64,000 nt of DNA, taken from NCBI GenBank assembly GCA_937949945.1, contig CALFEQ010000179.1, positions 1 to 64,000 on the forward strand, in the 5' to 3' direction. This stretch comes from an uncultured Myxococcales bacterium (lineage in GTDB: Bacteria; Myxococcota_A; Polyangia; Polyangiales; Polyangiaceae). Positions 54,371 to 62,747 of this stretch are shown here, one piece after another. The position numbers were made by a program, and so were the translations under genes. Positions within the stretch are counted from its first letter, which is position 1. Every line of letters starts with the position of its first letter. Below the pieces are notes generated by a model. It saw only the letters and a program-made list of their open reading frames with translations, did no database searches and was not told where the DNA came from.

Positions 54371-54964
54371 TCAGCCTTCCCATCGGCGGAGCCGGCCGAC
54401 GTCGGCGTGGACGAACCAGTCGAACTTCGTCGGGTAGACGCCGACGCCGCCCTTCCAGCCGAGCTCTCGGATCTCGCGCTCGAGCACGCGCGGATGGATG
54501 CCCTTCTCCGCGTCGGGCTCGATGACCCGGAAGTCGACGGCGTGCCCGAGCGAGTGCTGGCTGCTCGACGCGACGTTGTGGCCCTTCTTGCGCAGCATCT
54601 CGTTGAGCTTCGGGCTGCGATAGCCGCTGACGAGCTCGATGCGCGCGCCCGGGTGGCGGCGCGCGAGCGAACGGAGGAGCTCGAGCAGGCGTGCATCGAG
54701 CTCGATGCGCTCGCCCGTGACGCGGTCGGCGAGGAGCGCCGAGAACCGCTCGGGCGTCGGCGAGTGGTCGTCCAGCGGGACGTGCTCGCCGGTGTGCGTC
54801 TGCACCAGCGTCGCGAGGACCGGCGGCGGCGCCTCGTCGACGAGCGCGGCCGACTTGCGCGTAGCCAGGCCGCTCGAACGATGGACCGTGGCGTCGACCC
54901 CGGAAGGGGTGGCGACGAGCGCGGCTCCGAGCGCAGCGGCGACGGCTGCGGCCAGGCGGTGCAT
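54371..54964 (-). CDS. DUF882/peptidase M15-like exported protein
   Basis: The 197-residue protein has a signal peptide (LAAAVAAALGAALVATPSGVDA) and a domain of the YcbK group: RIELVSGYRSPKLNEMLRKK, then SSQHSLGHAVDFRV with the His/Asp zinc ligands, and a late FDWFVHADVGRLRRW with the third His. It probably cleaves or binds peptidoglycan in the periplasm. ATG 54964 has TAGCAT 8 nt upstream, which supports it over a GTG/ATG further out at 55021. Confidence 0.87.
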   Translation of the reverse strand: MHRLAAAVAAALGAALVATPSGVDATVHRSSGLATRKSAALVDEAPPPVLATLVQTHTGEHVPLDDHSPTPERFSALLADRVTGERIELDARLLELLRSLARRHPGARIELVSGYRSPKLNEMLRKKGHNVASSSQHSLGHAVDFRVIEPDAEKGIHPRVLEREIRELGWKGGVGVYPTKFDWFVHADVGRLRRWEG

Positions 54965-55049
54965 CGAGGTAGATGCTAGCGACGAACGCGCCGGGGACAA
55001 ATCGGAGCAGAGCGTGGGCACCGCGTGAGGGCGCCGGACGCCAGCGACC

Positions 55050-55709
55050 GTGACGTCCGGCGAAGTCCTTGACGCGAGGACCCCGGAGGTTGGACGCTTC
55101 CTTGACCGGATGCCCGAAGCGCCTGCGGACGCGGAGCTTCTTCGCTCGATCTCCGAAGGAGACGTCCGCGCGATGGGGGACCTGTACGATCGCTACGCTT
55201 CGGCGCTCTTCCCGATCGCCCTGCGCATCGTCGGCGAGCGATCCGAGGCGGAGGACGTCCTGCACGACGCTTTCGTGGCCGTCAGCGAGCGCGCGGGGCA
55301 GTACGTGAAGGAGCGCGGCTCGGTGGGCGCTTGGCTCGTCGCTCTGGTGCGCAACCTCAGCATCGATCGCGCGCGCCGTCGGGAGCGGCGCGGCGCGCTC
55401 GTCCGCGACGTCCTCCCGCACGAGCCGCCGCCGTCGAACCGCGATCCCGAGCGCCTCGCGTCGGAGGCCGGCGAGCGCGCGAAGATCCGGCGAGCCCTCG
55501 AGCGGCTGCCGGTGGCGCAGCGCCAGACGCTCGAGGTGGCGTTCTTCGAAGGGCTCAGCTATCCCGAGATCGCCGCTCGCGAGAACGTGCCTCTCGGGAC
55601 GATCAAATCGCGCGCGGCCCGCGCGCTCGCGGCGCTGCGCGCGGCTTTGGTCGAAGAGGGCGTGGTGCTCGAAGCAGCGTTCGGATCAGGATCAGGGAAG
55701 GTCGGATGA
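55050..55709 (+). CDS. ECF-type RNA polymerase sigma factor
   Basis: The 219-residue sigma-70 family protein has region 2 (LYDRYASALFPIALRIVGER through GSVGAWLVALVRNLSIDRA, about residues 47-110) and region 4 (LPVAQRQTLEVAFFEGLSYP, and a GTIKSRAARALAALR recognition helix, about 150-200). It has no anti-sigma gene next to it; instead its stop overlaps the ATG of the hydrolase gene. GTG 55050 is used; ATG 55110 would still keep both regions. It may control its own operon. Confidence 0.9.
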   Translation: MTSGEVLDARTPEVGRFLDRMPEAPADAELLRSISEGDVRAMGDLYDRYASALFPIALRIVGERSEAEDVLHDAFVAVSERAGQYVKERGSVGAWLVALVRNLSIDRARRRERRGALVRDVLPHEPPPSNRDPERLASEAGERAKIRRALERLPVAQRQTLEVAFFEGLSYPEIAARENVPLGTIKSRAARALAALRAALVEEGVVLEAAFGSGSGKVG

Positions 55710-56575
55710 GCATCGAGCTCGACGAGGGGACGCTCGGGAGGCGAACGGGGGGACCCGACCTCTACTTCGCATCGGCGATACCCGAGGGCACGGTCAAGGC
55801 CATGCTCGGGATCGTCCATGGCTATGCCGATCACGGGGCTCGCTACCGTCACGTGATGGGGGCGCTCGCAGAGCACGGGATCGGCTCCGTGGCGATCGAT
55901 CTCCGCGGGCACGGCCGTGCGCTCGGCCCGCGCGGCTACTGCGATCGCTTCGAGGACTTCCTCGACGACGTGCGCGAGCTACGCCGCCTCGTCGACGAGC
56001 GCGCGAAGGGCCGCTCGGGCAAGGACGGCGGTGACGCGCCGGTCTTCCTGTTTGGCCACAGCTTCGGCGGCCTCGTCGCGGCATCGAGCGTCCTCGAGAG
56101 CCCGGGCAAGCTCCGAGGCCTCGTCCTCTCGGGGCCCTTCTTCGGCCTGGCGATGGAGGTGCCGCGCGTGAAGGTCCTCGCCGGCAAGATCGCCTCCCGC
56201 GTGTACCCGCGCCTCGCGCTCCCCACGGGGCTCGCGGGCAAGGACATGACGCACGATGCGGAGAAGGCCCGTGCCTACGACGAAGACCCGCTCGTGTTCG
56301 ACAAGGCGACCGCGCGCTGGTTCACGGAGACGCAAGCGGCCCAGCAGCGGGCCATCGCCGACGCCCCGAAGCTCACCATTCCGCTCTACATCGCGTTCGG
56401 CACGGCCGACCGCATCGCGAGCATGAGCGCCGCCAAGCGTTTCTTCGACGCCGCCGGCAGCTCCGACAAGACCTGGGACCCGCGCGAGGGCCTCTACCAC
56501 GAGGTGCTCAACGAGCCGTCGTGGAAGGAGCTCGTGGAGGCGATCGCGCGGTGGATTGTGGCCCACGCCGGCTGA
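55706..56575 (+). CDS. Alpha/beta hydrolase, monoacylglycerol-lipase-like
   Basis: The 289-residue cytoplasmic hydrolase has the order of a monoacylglycerol lipase: IVHGYADHGARYRHV (oxyanion), AIDLRGHGRALGPRG, the nucleophile Ser in VFLFGHSFGGLVAAS (near residue 119), Asp in FGTADRIAS and His in GLYHEVLNE (near 270). It likely cleaves lipid esters. It is coupled to the ECF sigma gene by an ATGA overlap. Its stop codon lies in the stem of a 13-bp hairpin. Confidence 0.87.
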   Translation: MSIELDEGTLGRRTGGPDLYFASAIPEGTVKAMLGIVHGYADHGARYRHVMGALAEHGIGSVAIDLRGHGRALGPRGYCDRFEDFLDDVRELRRLVDERAKGRSGKDGGDAPVFLFGHSFGGLVAASSVLESPGKLRGLVLSGPFFGLAMEVPRVKVLAGKIASRVYPRLALPTGLAGKDMTHDAEKARAYDEDPLVFDKATARWFTETQAAQQRAIADAPKLTIPLYIAFGTADRIASMSAAKRFFDAAGSSDKTWDPREGLYHEVLNEPSWKELVEAIARWIVAHAG

Positions 56576-56595
56576 GGCCTTCGGCCTCAGCCGGC
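56567..56595. terminator. 13-bp hairpin over the hydrolase stop codon
   Basis: Arms GCCGGCTGAGGCC and GGCCTCAGCCGGC pair perfectly around a TTC loop; the TGA stop at 56573-56575 is within the left arm. It leads straight into the heptad repeat at 56596. A strong terminator candidate. Confidence 0.75.
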
Positions 56596-56837
56596 GGTCC
56601 TCGGTCCTCAGTCCTCAGCAGATCGGGGGTTGGCGCCAGCGTCTCTTGCGCTCTCGCTCCGTGCTCGGCTCGCAACAACGACGTACCCGGCCTCGTCGTG
56701 ACGGCGACGGACGCCATTGGCCGCCTGCAGGCAGGCGATCGTGATCGCCGCTTCGTCTTCGTCCACCTCCTCCCGCAGTTACGCAAGGCGCTCGCGCGCG
56801 CGAGCGCCCAAAGCTGAGGACTGAGGACTGAGGACTG
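56596..56837. repeat. Second inverted heptad-bounded element
   Basis: The gap between the convergent hydrolase and Cys-rich lipoprotein genes has TCCTC(A/G)G heptads at its left end (56596-56618) and inverted CTGAGGA heptads (three and a half copies, 56814-56837) at its right end. The right block ends one base before the TAA stop of the next gene. A perfect 22-bp palindrome (56787-56808, arms GGCGCTCGCGC) precedes the right block. The interior of about 195 bp has no gene and differs from that at 22132-22273. Confidence 0.8.
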
Positions 56838-56838
56838 C

Positions 56839-57624
56839 TTACCGGCAGTACCCGAGATTCCGCCCGCCCGGGTAGACCTCGAACGGGTAACACTTCCGGG
56901 CGCCCGTGCAGTTGTCGTCGGAGAGGCTGCAGAGCTGGATCTCGTCGGCGGCGCAAGCGGCGGCGCAGCGCGTGCCGCCGTACTTGAACGCCTGCTTCGC
57001 GTCGCAGGCCGCCGGGATCGACTTGTTCTGGTTCGGTCCGATGTTGACCTTGTCGTCCGTGATGGACGGGTCCGTGAAGATGCAGCAGACCTGACCGTCG
57101 TCGCAGTTGTTGCTGTCTCCGCACTCCCAGGTCGTTCCCTTGCCGGGCGTCCACGTCGAGCCCTTCGCCTCGGCCTGGGCGGCGCACGCGGCCGCGCCGT
57201 TCGTTCCGCCCTTCTCGTTGCGAGGTGTCGAGGCGCAGAAGGTCGGCGGGAACTGGCCGTCGACCTGGGCGGGGTTGCAGCACGTCTCGTCGTGCGAGCA
57301 GTTGTTCCCACCGGCGCCGCCGGCGTCGCGCGGGAGGAACGCGCAGAAGAAGCCGTTCTCGTTGTTCCGGAGGCGCGGTGCTTCGCGGCAGTCCGCGTCG
57401 GCGCCCGCGTCTTTCTTCGTCGTGTCGCCGTCCTGCTCTTCCTCTTCTTCTTCCTCGTCGTCCCCGCCGCTCGAGCTCGTGTTCTTCTTCGAGCCACCGT
57501 CGCCCGTCTGGCCGGGGAGGGGCACCGTTCCGTTGTCCGTGGTGCAGGCTGCGAGCACGAGACCGACCGAAGCGAGCAAGGTGCCGGCGATGATGATGGC
57601 CAAACGACGCGTACGCTGCTGCAT
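56839..57624 (-). CDS. Cys-rich lipoprotein, unknown
   Basis: The 261-residue exported protein has a lipobox at LVLAACTTDN, an acidic linker (a run of Glu near residue 58) and a body with about 20 Cys, including CSHDETCC and CDDGQVCC, so it is probably held by disulfides. The ATG at 57624 follows GGAGGATTC. I do not recognise a family; similar surface lipoproteins are common in Myxococcota. Confidence 0.8.
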   Translation of the reverse strand: MQQRTRRLAIIIAGTLLASVGLVLAACTTDNGTVPLPGQTGDGGSKKNTSSSGGDDEEEEEEEQDGDTTKKDAGADADCREAPRLRNNENGFFCAFLPRDAGGAGGNNCSHDETCCNPAQVDGQFPPTFCASTPRNEKGGTNGAAACAAQAEAKGSTWTPGKGTTWECGDSNNCDDGQVCCIFTDPSITDDKVNIGPNQNKSIPAACDAKQAFKYGGTRCAAACAADEIQLCSLSDDNCTGARKCYPFEVYPGGRNLGYCR

Positions 57625-57790
57625 CACGAATCCTCCAAGCGTGCGCCCGTCCGTGGGACGCCTCTCATCCGCCGTAGCAGGGGAGAGGTCGCTGTCCTAG
57701 CACGAGATTGGCTACGCGTCCGGTCGTGCGGTGCCTCGAGCGGCCGAGAACCGAGGATTGTCGCGAAGTTCCGCGTCCGGCTCGGGTCGC

Positions 57791-58102
57791 TCAGTACTCG
57801 TTCTGCGCGCGGACGACGACGCGACCCGGCCCGGGCCTCATCTTCGCGCAGCACGCGAGGCGGAAGCGCGGCGGGGCGGAGCAGACCGCCTCGAGCACGT
57901 CGAGCTCCTCCTGCTCCGGGGGCAAGAGCGCGTCGGCGCCCTCGAGGACCTCGATGTGGCAGGTCGCGCAGCTCGCGCTCCGGCACGAGAACGGGATGGG
58001 CGCGCCGTGATCATCGCAGAGGTCCGCAAGCGCGCCGCCGTTCGGGGCGTTGACCGTCGTCTTCTGCGAGCCGTCGCTGGACTCGAACGTGATCTCCGGC
58101 AT
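57791..58102 (-). CDS. 2Fe-2S plant-type ferredoxin
   Basis: The 103-residue electron carrier has the three-Cys loop CRSASCATC (near residues 40-48) and the fourth ligand in the ACCAKM region near 85. It is cytoplasmic. ATG 58102 starts the conserved beta strand MPEITFESS; an upstream ATG at 58141 would add 13 residues. The redox partner is not encoded nearby. Confidence 0.9.
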   Translation of the reverse strand: MPEITFESSDGSQKTTVNAPNGGALADLCDDHGAPIPFSCRSASCATCHIEVLEGADALLPPEQEELDVLEAVCSAPPRFRLACCAKMRPGPGRVVVRAQNEY

Positions 58103-58230
58103 GCGCGCACCCTCATAGTCCGTGGACGGGCGCCCGTGCAAGTCGGCTCGGTCAGGATTCGGTCATTCGTCTGCCAGCGGACCGTCAGCCGGGCGGACGA
58201 GGCGTGCCGTCCGACGACCGCCGGGCGACG

Positions 58231-59622
58231 TCAGCGGCGGCGCAGGAGCAGCGCATGCTCGAGGCGAGGTCGTCGCGTGAACGCGGCCGCCGTCGGACCG
58301 TGGAAGTGCGGGCGCGCCTGCGAGGCGCGAGCGATCGGCTCGAGCCTGCCCCCGCGCTCGGCGACGCGGGTGACGATCTCGTCGGCGCGGATGGCCTCGG
58401 GGCGTTCGCCCGGGCGTCCCGCCGCCGAGTCCGCGATGAGGAGCACCAGCGGAGCCCCCGGCTTCATGACGCGGGCGAGCGAGCGAAGGAGCGTATCGAG
58501 CTCCCCCGCCCAAGCCTCGCGTGCCTCACGCGCAGAGAGGCGCACGTACTTGCGGCGCGCCCCGATCTCTCTACGCGCGAGCTTCCGCGCATCGAGGCCG
58601 AGCCAGCGCATGCGCATGTCGTGGTGCTTGAGGTAGTCGTACGTCGCGACGTACGGCGGCGACGTGATCACCGCGTCGATCGAGGCGTCTTCGACCTTCG
58701 ACAGCACGTTCGCGTCGTCCTCGTAGACGCGGGCTCGCGGCGGAGGCTTCGGCAAGAGCCGGTAGAGCTCGTCGAAGCGGCGCGCGAGCTCCTCGGTCTT
58801 CTTCACGAAGAGCTTCGAGGGCCACCCCGCGGCGATGCGCTTCTCGACCGGCGCCTCGGACGTGTCGCCGCGACGGGCCGCCAGCTTGACGAGGATCGAC
58901 GAGAGGACGAGCGACAGATCGGGCCGCGCCTCGGGCGGGGCCGCGGCGATCCCGGCGCGGATCCCGTCGAGCTCGAGGAGGACGTGCGGCGCGAAGCTCG
59001 CGACGTCTTCCTCCGGCAATCGCCGCGTGGCTCCGGCCTTCGCCTTCCGGCGAGCCTCCGCGAATTCGGCCACGCCGCGTGCGGCCTCGACGAGCGCACG
59101 CGTCCGCTCGGGTGAGCGAGGGAACGTCTTCGCACGCGAGAGCATCACGGCGATGGGATTCAGGTCGGAGCCGATCGCGGCGCGTCCCGCGAGCATGGCC
59201 TCCACGAGCACGGTGCCCGAGCCGCAGAACGGATCGAGGACCGTGCCGCCTTCCGGGACGAGCGCCTCCACGAGGCGGCGAACCGTGACCGGGTGCGCGC
59301 GCGCGGGGTACGCGTGGAAGCCGTGGACGTGCGCGCGATCCTCGGCCGCCTCGTCCATCGTCGGTGTCACGTCGATTGCGTGCGCGAGGATCTTCGCGCT
59401 CTCCGGGTCGCCGCTCGTCTCGATGGGGCCGCCGACGTTCGTGAGCGACCGCCGGCGCGGCAGCGCCACGGCGGGCGGCGTGTCGGTAGCGGACGGCTCG
59501 GGCTTCTTCGCGCGCGTTTCTTCGGCTCGGCGAGCAGGCTCTGCTCGCGGCGGACGCGCACGCCCTCGCGCGCGTCGACCCACGCCGCCTCGTCGCTCGC
59601 GTTTCGGAAGACCGGCGCTCAC
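58231..59622 (-). CDS. DNA methyltransferase (N4/N6 type), orphan
   Basis: The 463-residue enzyme has the SAM-binding motif LDPFCGSGTVLVEAML near residue 135 and the catalytic motif SPPY in VITSPPYVATYDYLKHHDM near 320. This order (SAM motif first) and the SPPY tetrapeptide suit amino-methylating DNA enzymes and the related TRM11-like group; DNA versus RNA as target cannot be settled by eye. The N-terminal 60 residues are basic and low in complexity. GTG 59622 overlaps the zinc-ribbon gene's stop as GTGA, so they are coupled. No restriction gene is adjacent. Confidence 0.75.
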   Translation of the reverse strand: MSAGLPKRERRGGVGRRARGRARPPRAEPARRAEETRAKKPEPSATDTPPAVALPRRRSLTNVGGPIETSGDPESAKILAHAIDVTPTMDEAAEDRAHVHGFHAYPARAHPVTVRRLVEALVPEGGTVLDPFCGSGTVLVEAMLAGRAAIGSDLNPIAVMLSRAKTFPRSPERTRALVEAARGVAEFAEARRKAKAGATRRLPEEDVASFAPHVLLELDGIRAGIAAAPPEARPDLSLVLSSILVKLAARRGDTSEAPVEKRIAAGWPSKLFVKKTEELARRFDELYRLLPKPPPRARVYEDDANVLSKVEDASIDAVITSPPYVATYDYLKHHDMRMRWLGLDARKLARREIGARRKYVRLSAREAREAWAGELDTLLRSLARVMKPGAPLVLLIADSAAGRPGERPEAIRADEIVTRVAERGGRLEPIARASQARPHFHGPTAAAFTRRPRLEHALLLRRR

Positions 59623-60371
59623 CGCGCCGGCTCCCGCCGCGCGACCACGCTCGCGCCGGCTTCGTCGGCTCCGCTCTCGTCGACCTCGTCGGGCTCCTCG
59701 TCGATGCGAACGCGCGGCGACGGGCCGACGCTGTACCGGACCTCCGCGTCGTCGTCGACGTCGACACGCGTGCGATCGTGGACGGCGAGCGACGTCAGCA
59801 GCCGATCGGCATCCGCCTCGTCGATGCCCAGGGTCTTCGCGAGCTCGCTCGCGGTGATGCCGCCCCTTCGCTTGGCCGCGTCCTCGGCGGCGGCCTGCCA
59901 GGCGCGCTCGCCGGCCTGTTTCGCACGCGCCCGCGCGGCCGCGGCGCGCGCCCGCGAACGGAGCGCGAGGAAGAGCGGAAAGGCGGCGATGGCGAAGACG
60001 ATCACCTTGCCGACGACCGACGCGGGCAGGACGGCGAGCCCGATCAGCGTCGCGATCGCGGCGAGGACGGCCTGGATGAGCGTGGCCGTCGACGCCAGGC
60101 GTGCTTCGGTCCAGAGCTTCCTCTGTTCCTTCAGCGCCGCCACCGCCGTTTCGCCGCCGAGGTTGCCGGGGATGCGCGGGCCGCCGCACACCGCGCATCG
60201 GGAATGCATCCCCGTGCCCTCCACGCGGGCGGTCGCGCGGCAGTGAGGGCATCGGTTCGTCTCGCCCGATGCGTAGCCGCACCGCGAGCACGTGCCGGCG
60301 CTCGTGTCCGGCGACGACCGAACCGGATCGAACGTCGCGTGTCCGCAGGCCGGGCACGTGGAGGCAGACAC
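59619..60371 (-). CDS. Zinc-ribbon membrane protein with winged-helix-like C-terminus
   Basis: The 250-residue protein has four Cys pairs in its first 65 residues (CPAC, CSRC, CPHC, CAVC), which make two zinc ribbons. Then come a membrane hairpin (TLIQAVLAAIATLIGLAVLP and VVGKVIVFAIAAFPLFLAL) and a helical region (about 160-205, ITASELAKTLGIDEADADRL) like a small winged helix, ending in an acidic tail. GTG 60371 follows GGAGGCGGAG and lies 12 bp after lolA. Function unknown. Confidence 0.77.
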   Translation of the reverse strand: MSASTCPACGHATFDPVRSSPDTSAGTCSRCGYASGETNRCPHCRATARVEGTGMHSRCAVCGGPRIPGNLGGETAVAALKEQRKLWTEARLASTATLIQAVLAAIATLIGLAVLPASVVGKVIVFAIAAFPLFLALRSRARAAAARARAKQAGERAWQAAAEDAAKRRGGITASELAKTLGIDEADADRLLTSLAVHDRTRVDVDDDAEVRYSVGPSPRVRIDEEPDEVDESGADEAGASVVARREPAR

Positions 60372-60383
60372 GCGTGCTCCGCC

Positions 60384-61094
60384 TCAGGGCTTGATGATCT
60401 GCGTCCCCGGCGGCGGAACGAGCTTGAACGTGTTCTCGTCGACCGGGATGTTCACCTTCGGCTCGATGAAGTCGAAGCGGTTGCGGTTCCCTTGCGCGTC
60501 GACGATGAGGACGCGACGGACGTGGCTCGTGGCGCTGTCGACGTAGAGGAGCACCTTCGTGTACGCAGGCGTCGGCTGCTTCGGCGTGCCGACGAGGACG
60601 TTGCCGCCCGGGAACTGCATCGACGCGCCGGGGTACATCACGAAGGTGAAGGCCTCCGAGAGGCTTCCTTTTCCGGTGAGGAACGAGAGCGCCGCCGGGT
60701 ACTGTGATTTGTCGACGCTCTGCTCGAAGAGCTGCTTGTTCGCCGCCTCGTACACCTTGAGGATGTTGCCGTCCGAGACGACGCGGTTGCCGGCCGGCGT
60801 TTCGTAGTCCCACGACATCTTGCCGGGCTTCGCGAACGTGACCTTGCCCTTCGACTCCTTACGGATGTTGTGCGACTTGACGTAGAACTCCTGCTTGAAC
60901 GGGCTCGAGAACGACTTGGTCGAGTCGTAGAACGCCTGCACCTTCGCCAGGACCTCGTCCGTCTGCGCCTGCGGTGCCGGCTGCGGTTGAGCTGCTCCCG
61001 GCTGCGCGGACTGCGCGCTCGCGTCCGAAATCACGAAGGGTGTGGCGGCCGCGAGCAGGGCGGCGACGACGAGCTTGGCAGGACGGCGAAACAT
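60384..61094 (-). CDS. lolA: Outer-membrane lipoprotein carrier LolA
   Basis: LolA ferries lipoproteins across the periplasm to the outer membrane, fitting a window with many lipoprotein genes. The 236-residue protein has a signal peptide (LVVAALLAAATPFVISDASA), then a LolA-like domain: AFYDSTKSFSSPFKQEFYVK, KGKVTFAKPGKMSWDYETPA and VVSDGNILKVYEAANKQLFE. ATG 61094 is followed by the signal sequence at once. It follows ruvC on the same strand at 205 bp, with its own upstream region. Confidence 0.9.
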   Translation of the reverse strand: MFRRPAKLVVAALLAAATPFVISDASAQSAQPGAAQPQPAPQAQTDEVLAKVQAFYDSTKSFSSPFKQEFYVKSHNIRKESKGKVTFAKPGKMSWDYETPAGNRVVSDGNILKVYEAANKQLFEQSVDKSQYPAALSFLTGKGSLSEAFTFVMYPGASMQFPGGNVLVGTPKQPTPAYTKVLLYVDSATSHVRRVLIVDAQGNRNRFDFIEPKVNIPVDENTFKLVPPPGTQIIKP

Positions 61095-61299
61095 GGGGGA
61101 TCTCTCCGAGATTGGGCGGGGCAGGTCGAGGTTCGTCGGGCCCTGGCAGGGACTTTTATTGGACGGGGGAACCGTCCGCAATATTGAGCGTAAGTATGCG
61201 GCGTACCAGCACGAACCGGTCTGCCTGAGCCTCGTGGGCGACGCCCGAGCGAGGAACAATCGGAGAGCACGGTTCGTTCCCCGCGCGCGCCGGGCAGGC

Positions 61300-61806
61300 T
61301 CAGCCCGTTCCGGCGCGGCGGGGTGGGGCAGCGGGCAGGCGCGTACCTTGGAGGTGCGTCACCGCGATGGCGAGGGCGTCGGCGGCGTCCGCCCGGGGAG
61401 CCTGCGGCAGCCCGAGCACGACGCGAATCATCTGGGCGACTTGGTTCTTGTCGGCACGCCCCGCGCCGGCGACGGTCCGTTTCACGCGCGCCGGCGCATA
61501 CTCGAACGACGCGAGCCCCGCGCGTGCGCAGACGAGGAGCGCGACGCCGCGTGCGTGCCCGAGCTTCGCGGCCGCCTGCGCGTCCTTCGCGAAGAAGAGC
61601 GACTCGATGCTCGCCGCGTCGGGGCGATGGCGCTCGATGACGTCCACGAGCTCGCGCTCGATCGCGACGAGCCTCGATCCGAGGTCGCCTTCGCCTTCCA
61701 CGTCGATGACTCCGTGAGCGACGTGCGAAAGGCGCGTCCCCATCCGGCGCACCACTCCCCAGCCGAAGCGGCGCGTGCCGGGATCGAGGCCGAGCACGGT
61801 GCTCAC
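61300..61806 (-). CDS. ruvC: Holliday junction resolvase RuvC
   Basis: RuvC cuts four-way DNA junctions in recombination. The 168-residue protein has the catalytic acids in VLGLDPGTRRFGWGV (Asp near residue 7), IESLFFAKDAQAA (Glu), and RADAADALAIAVTH (two late Asp). Length is normal. GTG 61806 is 4 bp after yebC, so they are cotranscribed. ruvA and ruvB are not in the window. Confidence 0.93.
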   Translation of the reverse strand: MSTVLGLDPGTRRFGWGVVRRMGTRLSHVAHGVIDVEGEGDLGSRLVAIERELVDVIERHRPDAASIESLFFAKDAQAAAKLGHARGVALLVCARAGLASFEYAPARVKRTVAGAGRADKNQVAQMIRVVLGLPQAPRADAADALAIAVTHLQGTRLPAAPPRRAGTG

Positions 61807-61810
61807 GGAC

Positions 61811-62557
61811 TCACGAGAGGCGCGCGAGGTCTTCGTCGGAGACGTCGAAGTCAGCGTACACGTGCGCGACGTCGTCGTGGTCGTCGAGCGTCTCGACGAG
61901 GTGGAGGAGCACCTCGGCGTCCCGCCCGCTGACCGGCTTCTTCGTCTTGGGGACGTAACCGAGCTGGGACTCCTTCGTCGGGATGCCGGCCTTCTCGAGC
62001 GCGTCGAGGACGGCGTTGAGCTGATCGGGCGGCGTGGTCACGCTCCACATGTCGCCTTCGAGCGAGTAGTCCTCCGCGCCGGCGCCCACCGCGACGTCCA
62101 TGAGCTGGTCCTCCGTCGCGGCCGACTTCTCGATCGAGATGAGCCCCTTGCGGTCGAACGCCCACGCGGCGGTGCCTGCTCCGCCGAGGTTGCCGTTCGA
62201 CTTCTCGAAGATTTTCCGGATCTCGGCGACGGTGCGGTTGCGGTTGTCGGTCTGCGCCTCGACGAGGAACAGCGTGCCGGCCGGGCCCGTGCCCTCGTAG
62301 AGGACGTCCTCGTACGCCTCGCCTTGGATCTCGCCGGTGCCCCGCTTGATCGCGTTGCGGATCGTGTCGCCCGGCATCGACTGGGCCTTGGCGTCCGCGA
62401 TGGCCTTGCGCAAGCGCGGGTTGTTCGCCGGCTCGCCTCCGCCGAGTCGAGCCGCCACCGTGATTTCCTTGATCAGCTTCGTGAAGAGCTTGCCGCGCTT
62501 GGCGTCGATCACGCCCTTCTTGTGCTTGATCGTCGCCCATTTCGAATGGCCGCTCAT
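61811..62557 (-). CDS. yebC: YebC/PmpR-family regulator
   Basis: The 248-residue protein of the TACO1/YebC family, linked to translation of proline-rich stretches and to gene control, has the opening MSGHSKWATIKHKKGVIDAK and the middle GTGPAGTLFLVEAQTDNRNR. Length is normal. The order yebC-ruvC is common in many bacteria. ATG follows GGCGAGGACG. Confidence 0.93.
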   Translation of the reverse strand: MSGHSKWATIKHKKGVIDAKRGKLFTKLIKEITVAARLGGGEPANNPRLRKAIADAKAQSMPGDTIRNAIKRGTGEIQGEAYEDVLYEGTGPAGTLFLVEAQTDNRNRTVAEIRKIFEKSNGNLGGAGTAAWAFDRKGLISIEKSAATEDQLMDVAVGAGAEDYSLEGDMWSVTTPPDQLNAVLDALEKAGIPTKESQLGYVPKTKKPVSGRDAEVLLHLVETLDDHDDVAHVYADFDVSDEDLARLS

Positions 62558-62747
62558 CGTCGTCGTCCTCGCCCGTGAAGATTGGTCGCCATACCGTAGT
62601 GAAACACCACTGTCGCTTCAATCCGGTTCGACATCGAGCCCGCGGCCGCTCGTCTCCGCGGCCGAGCGCTTTTTTCAGCGATGACGCGCCCGTTTCGACC
62701 TCCTCGGCAGCTCGGCCGAGGGCGGCGGCCGTAGTACGATCGTCCTG

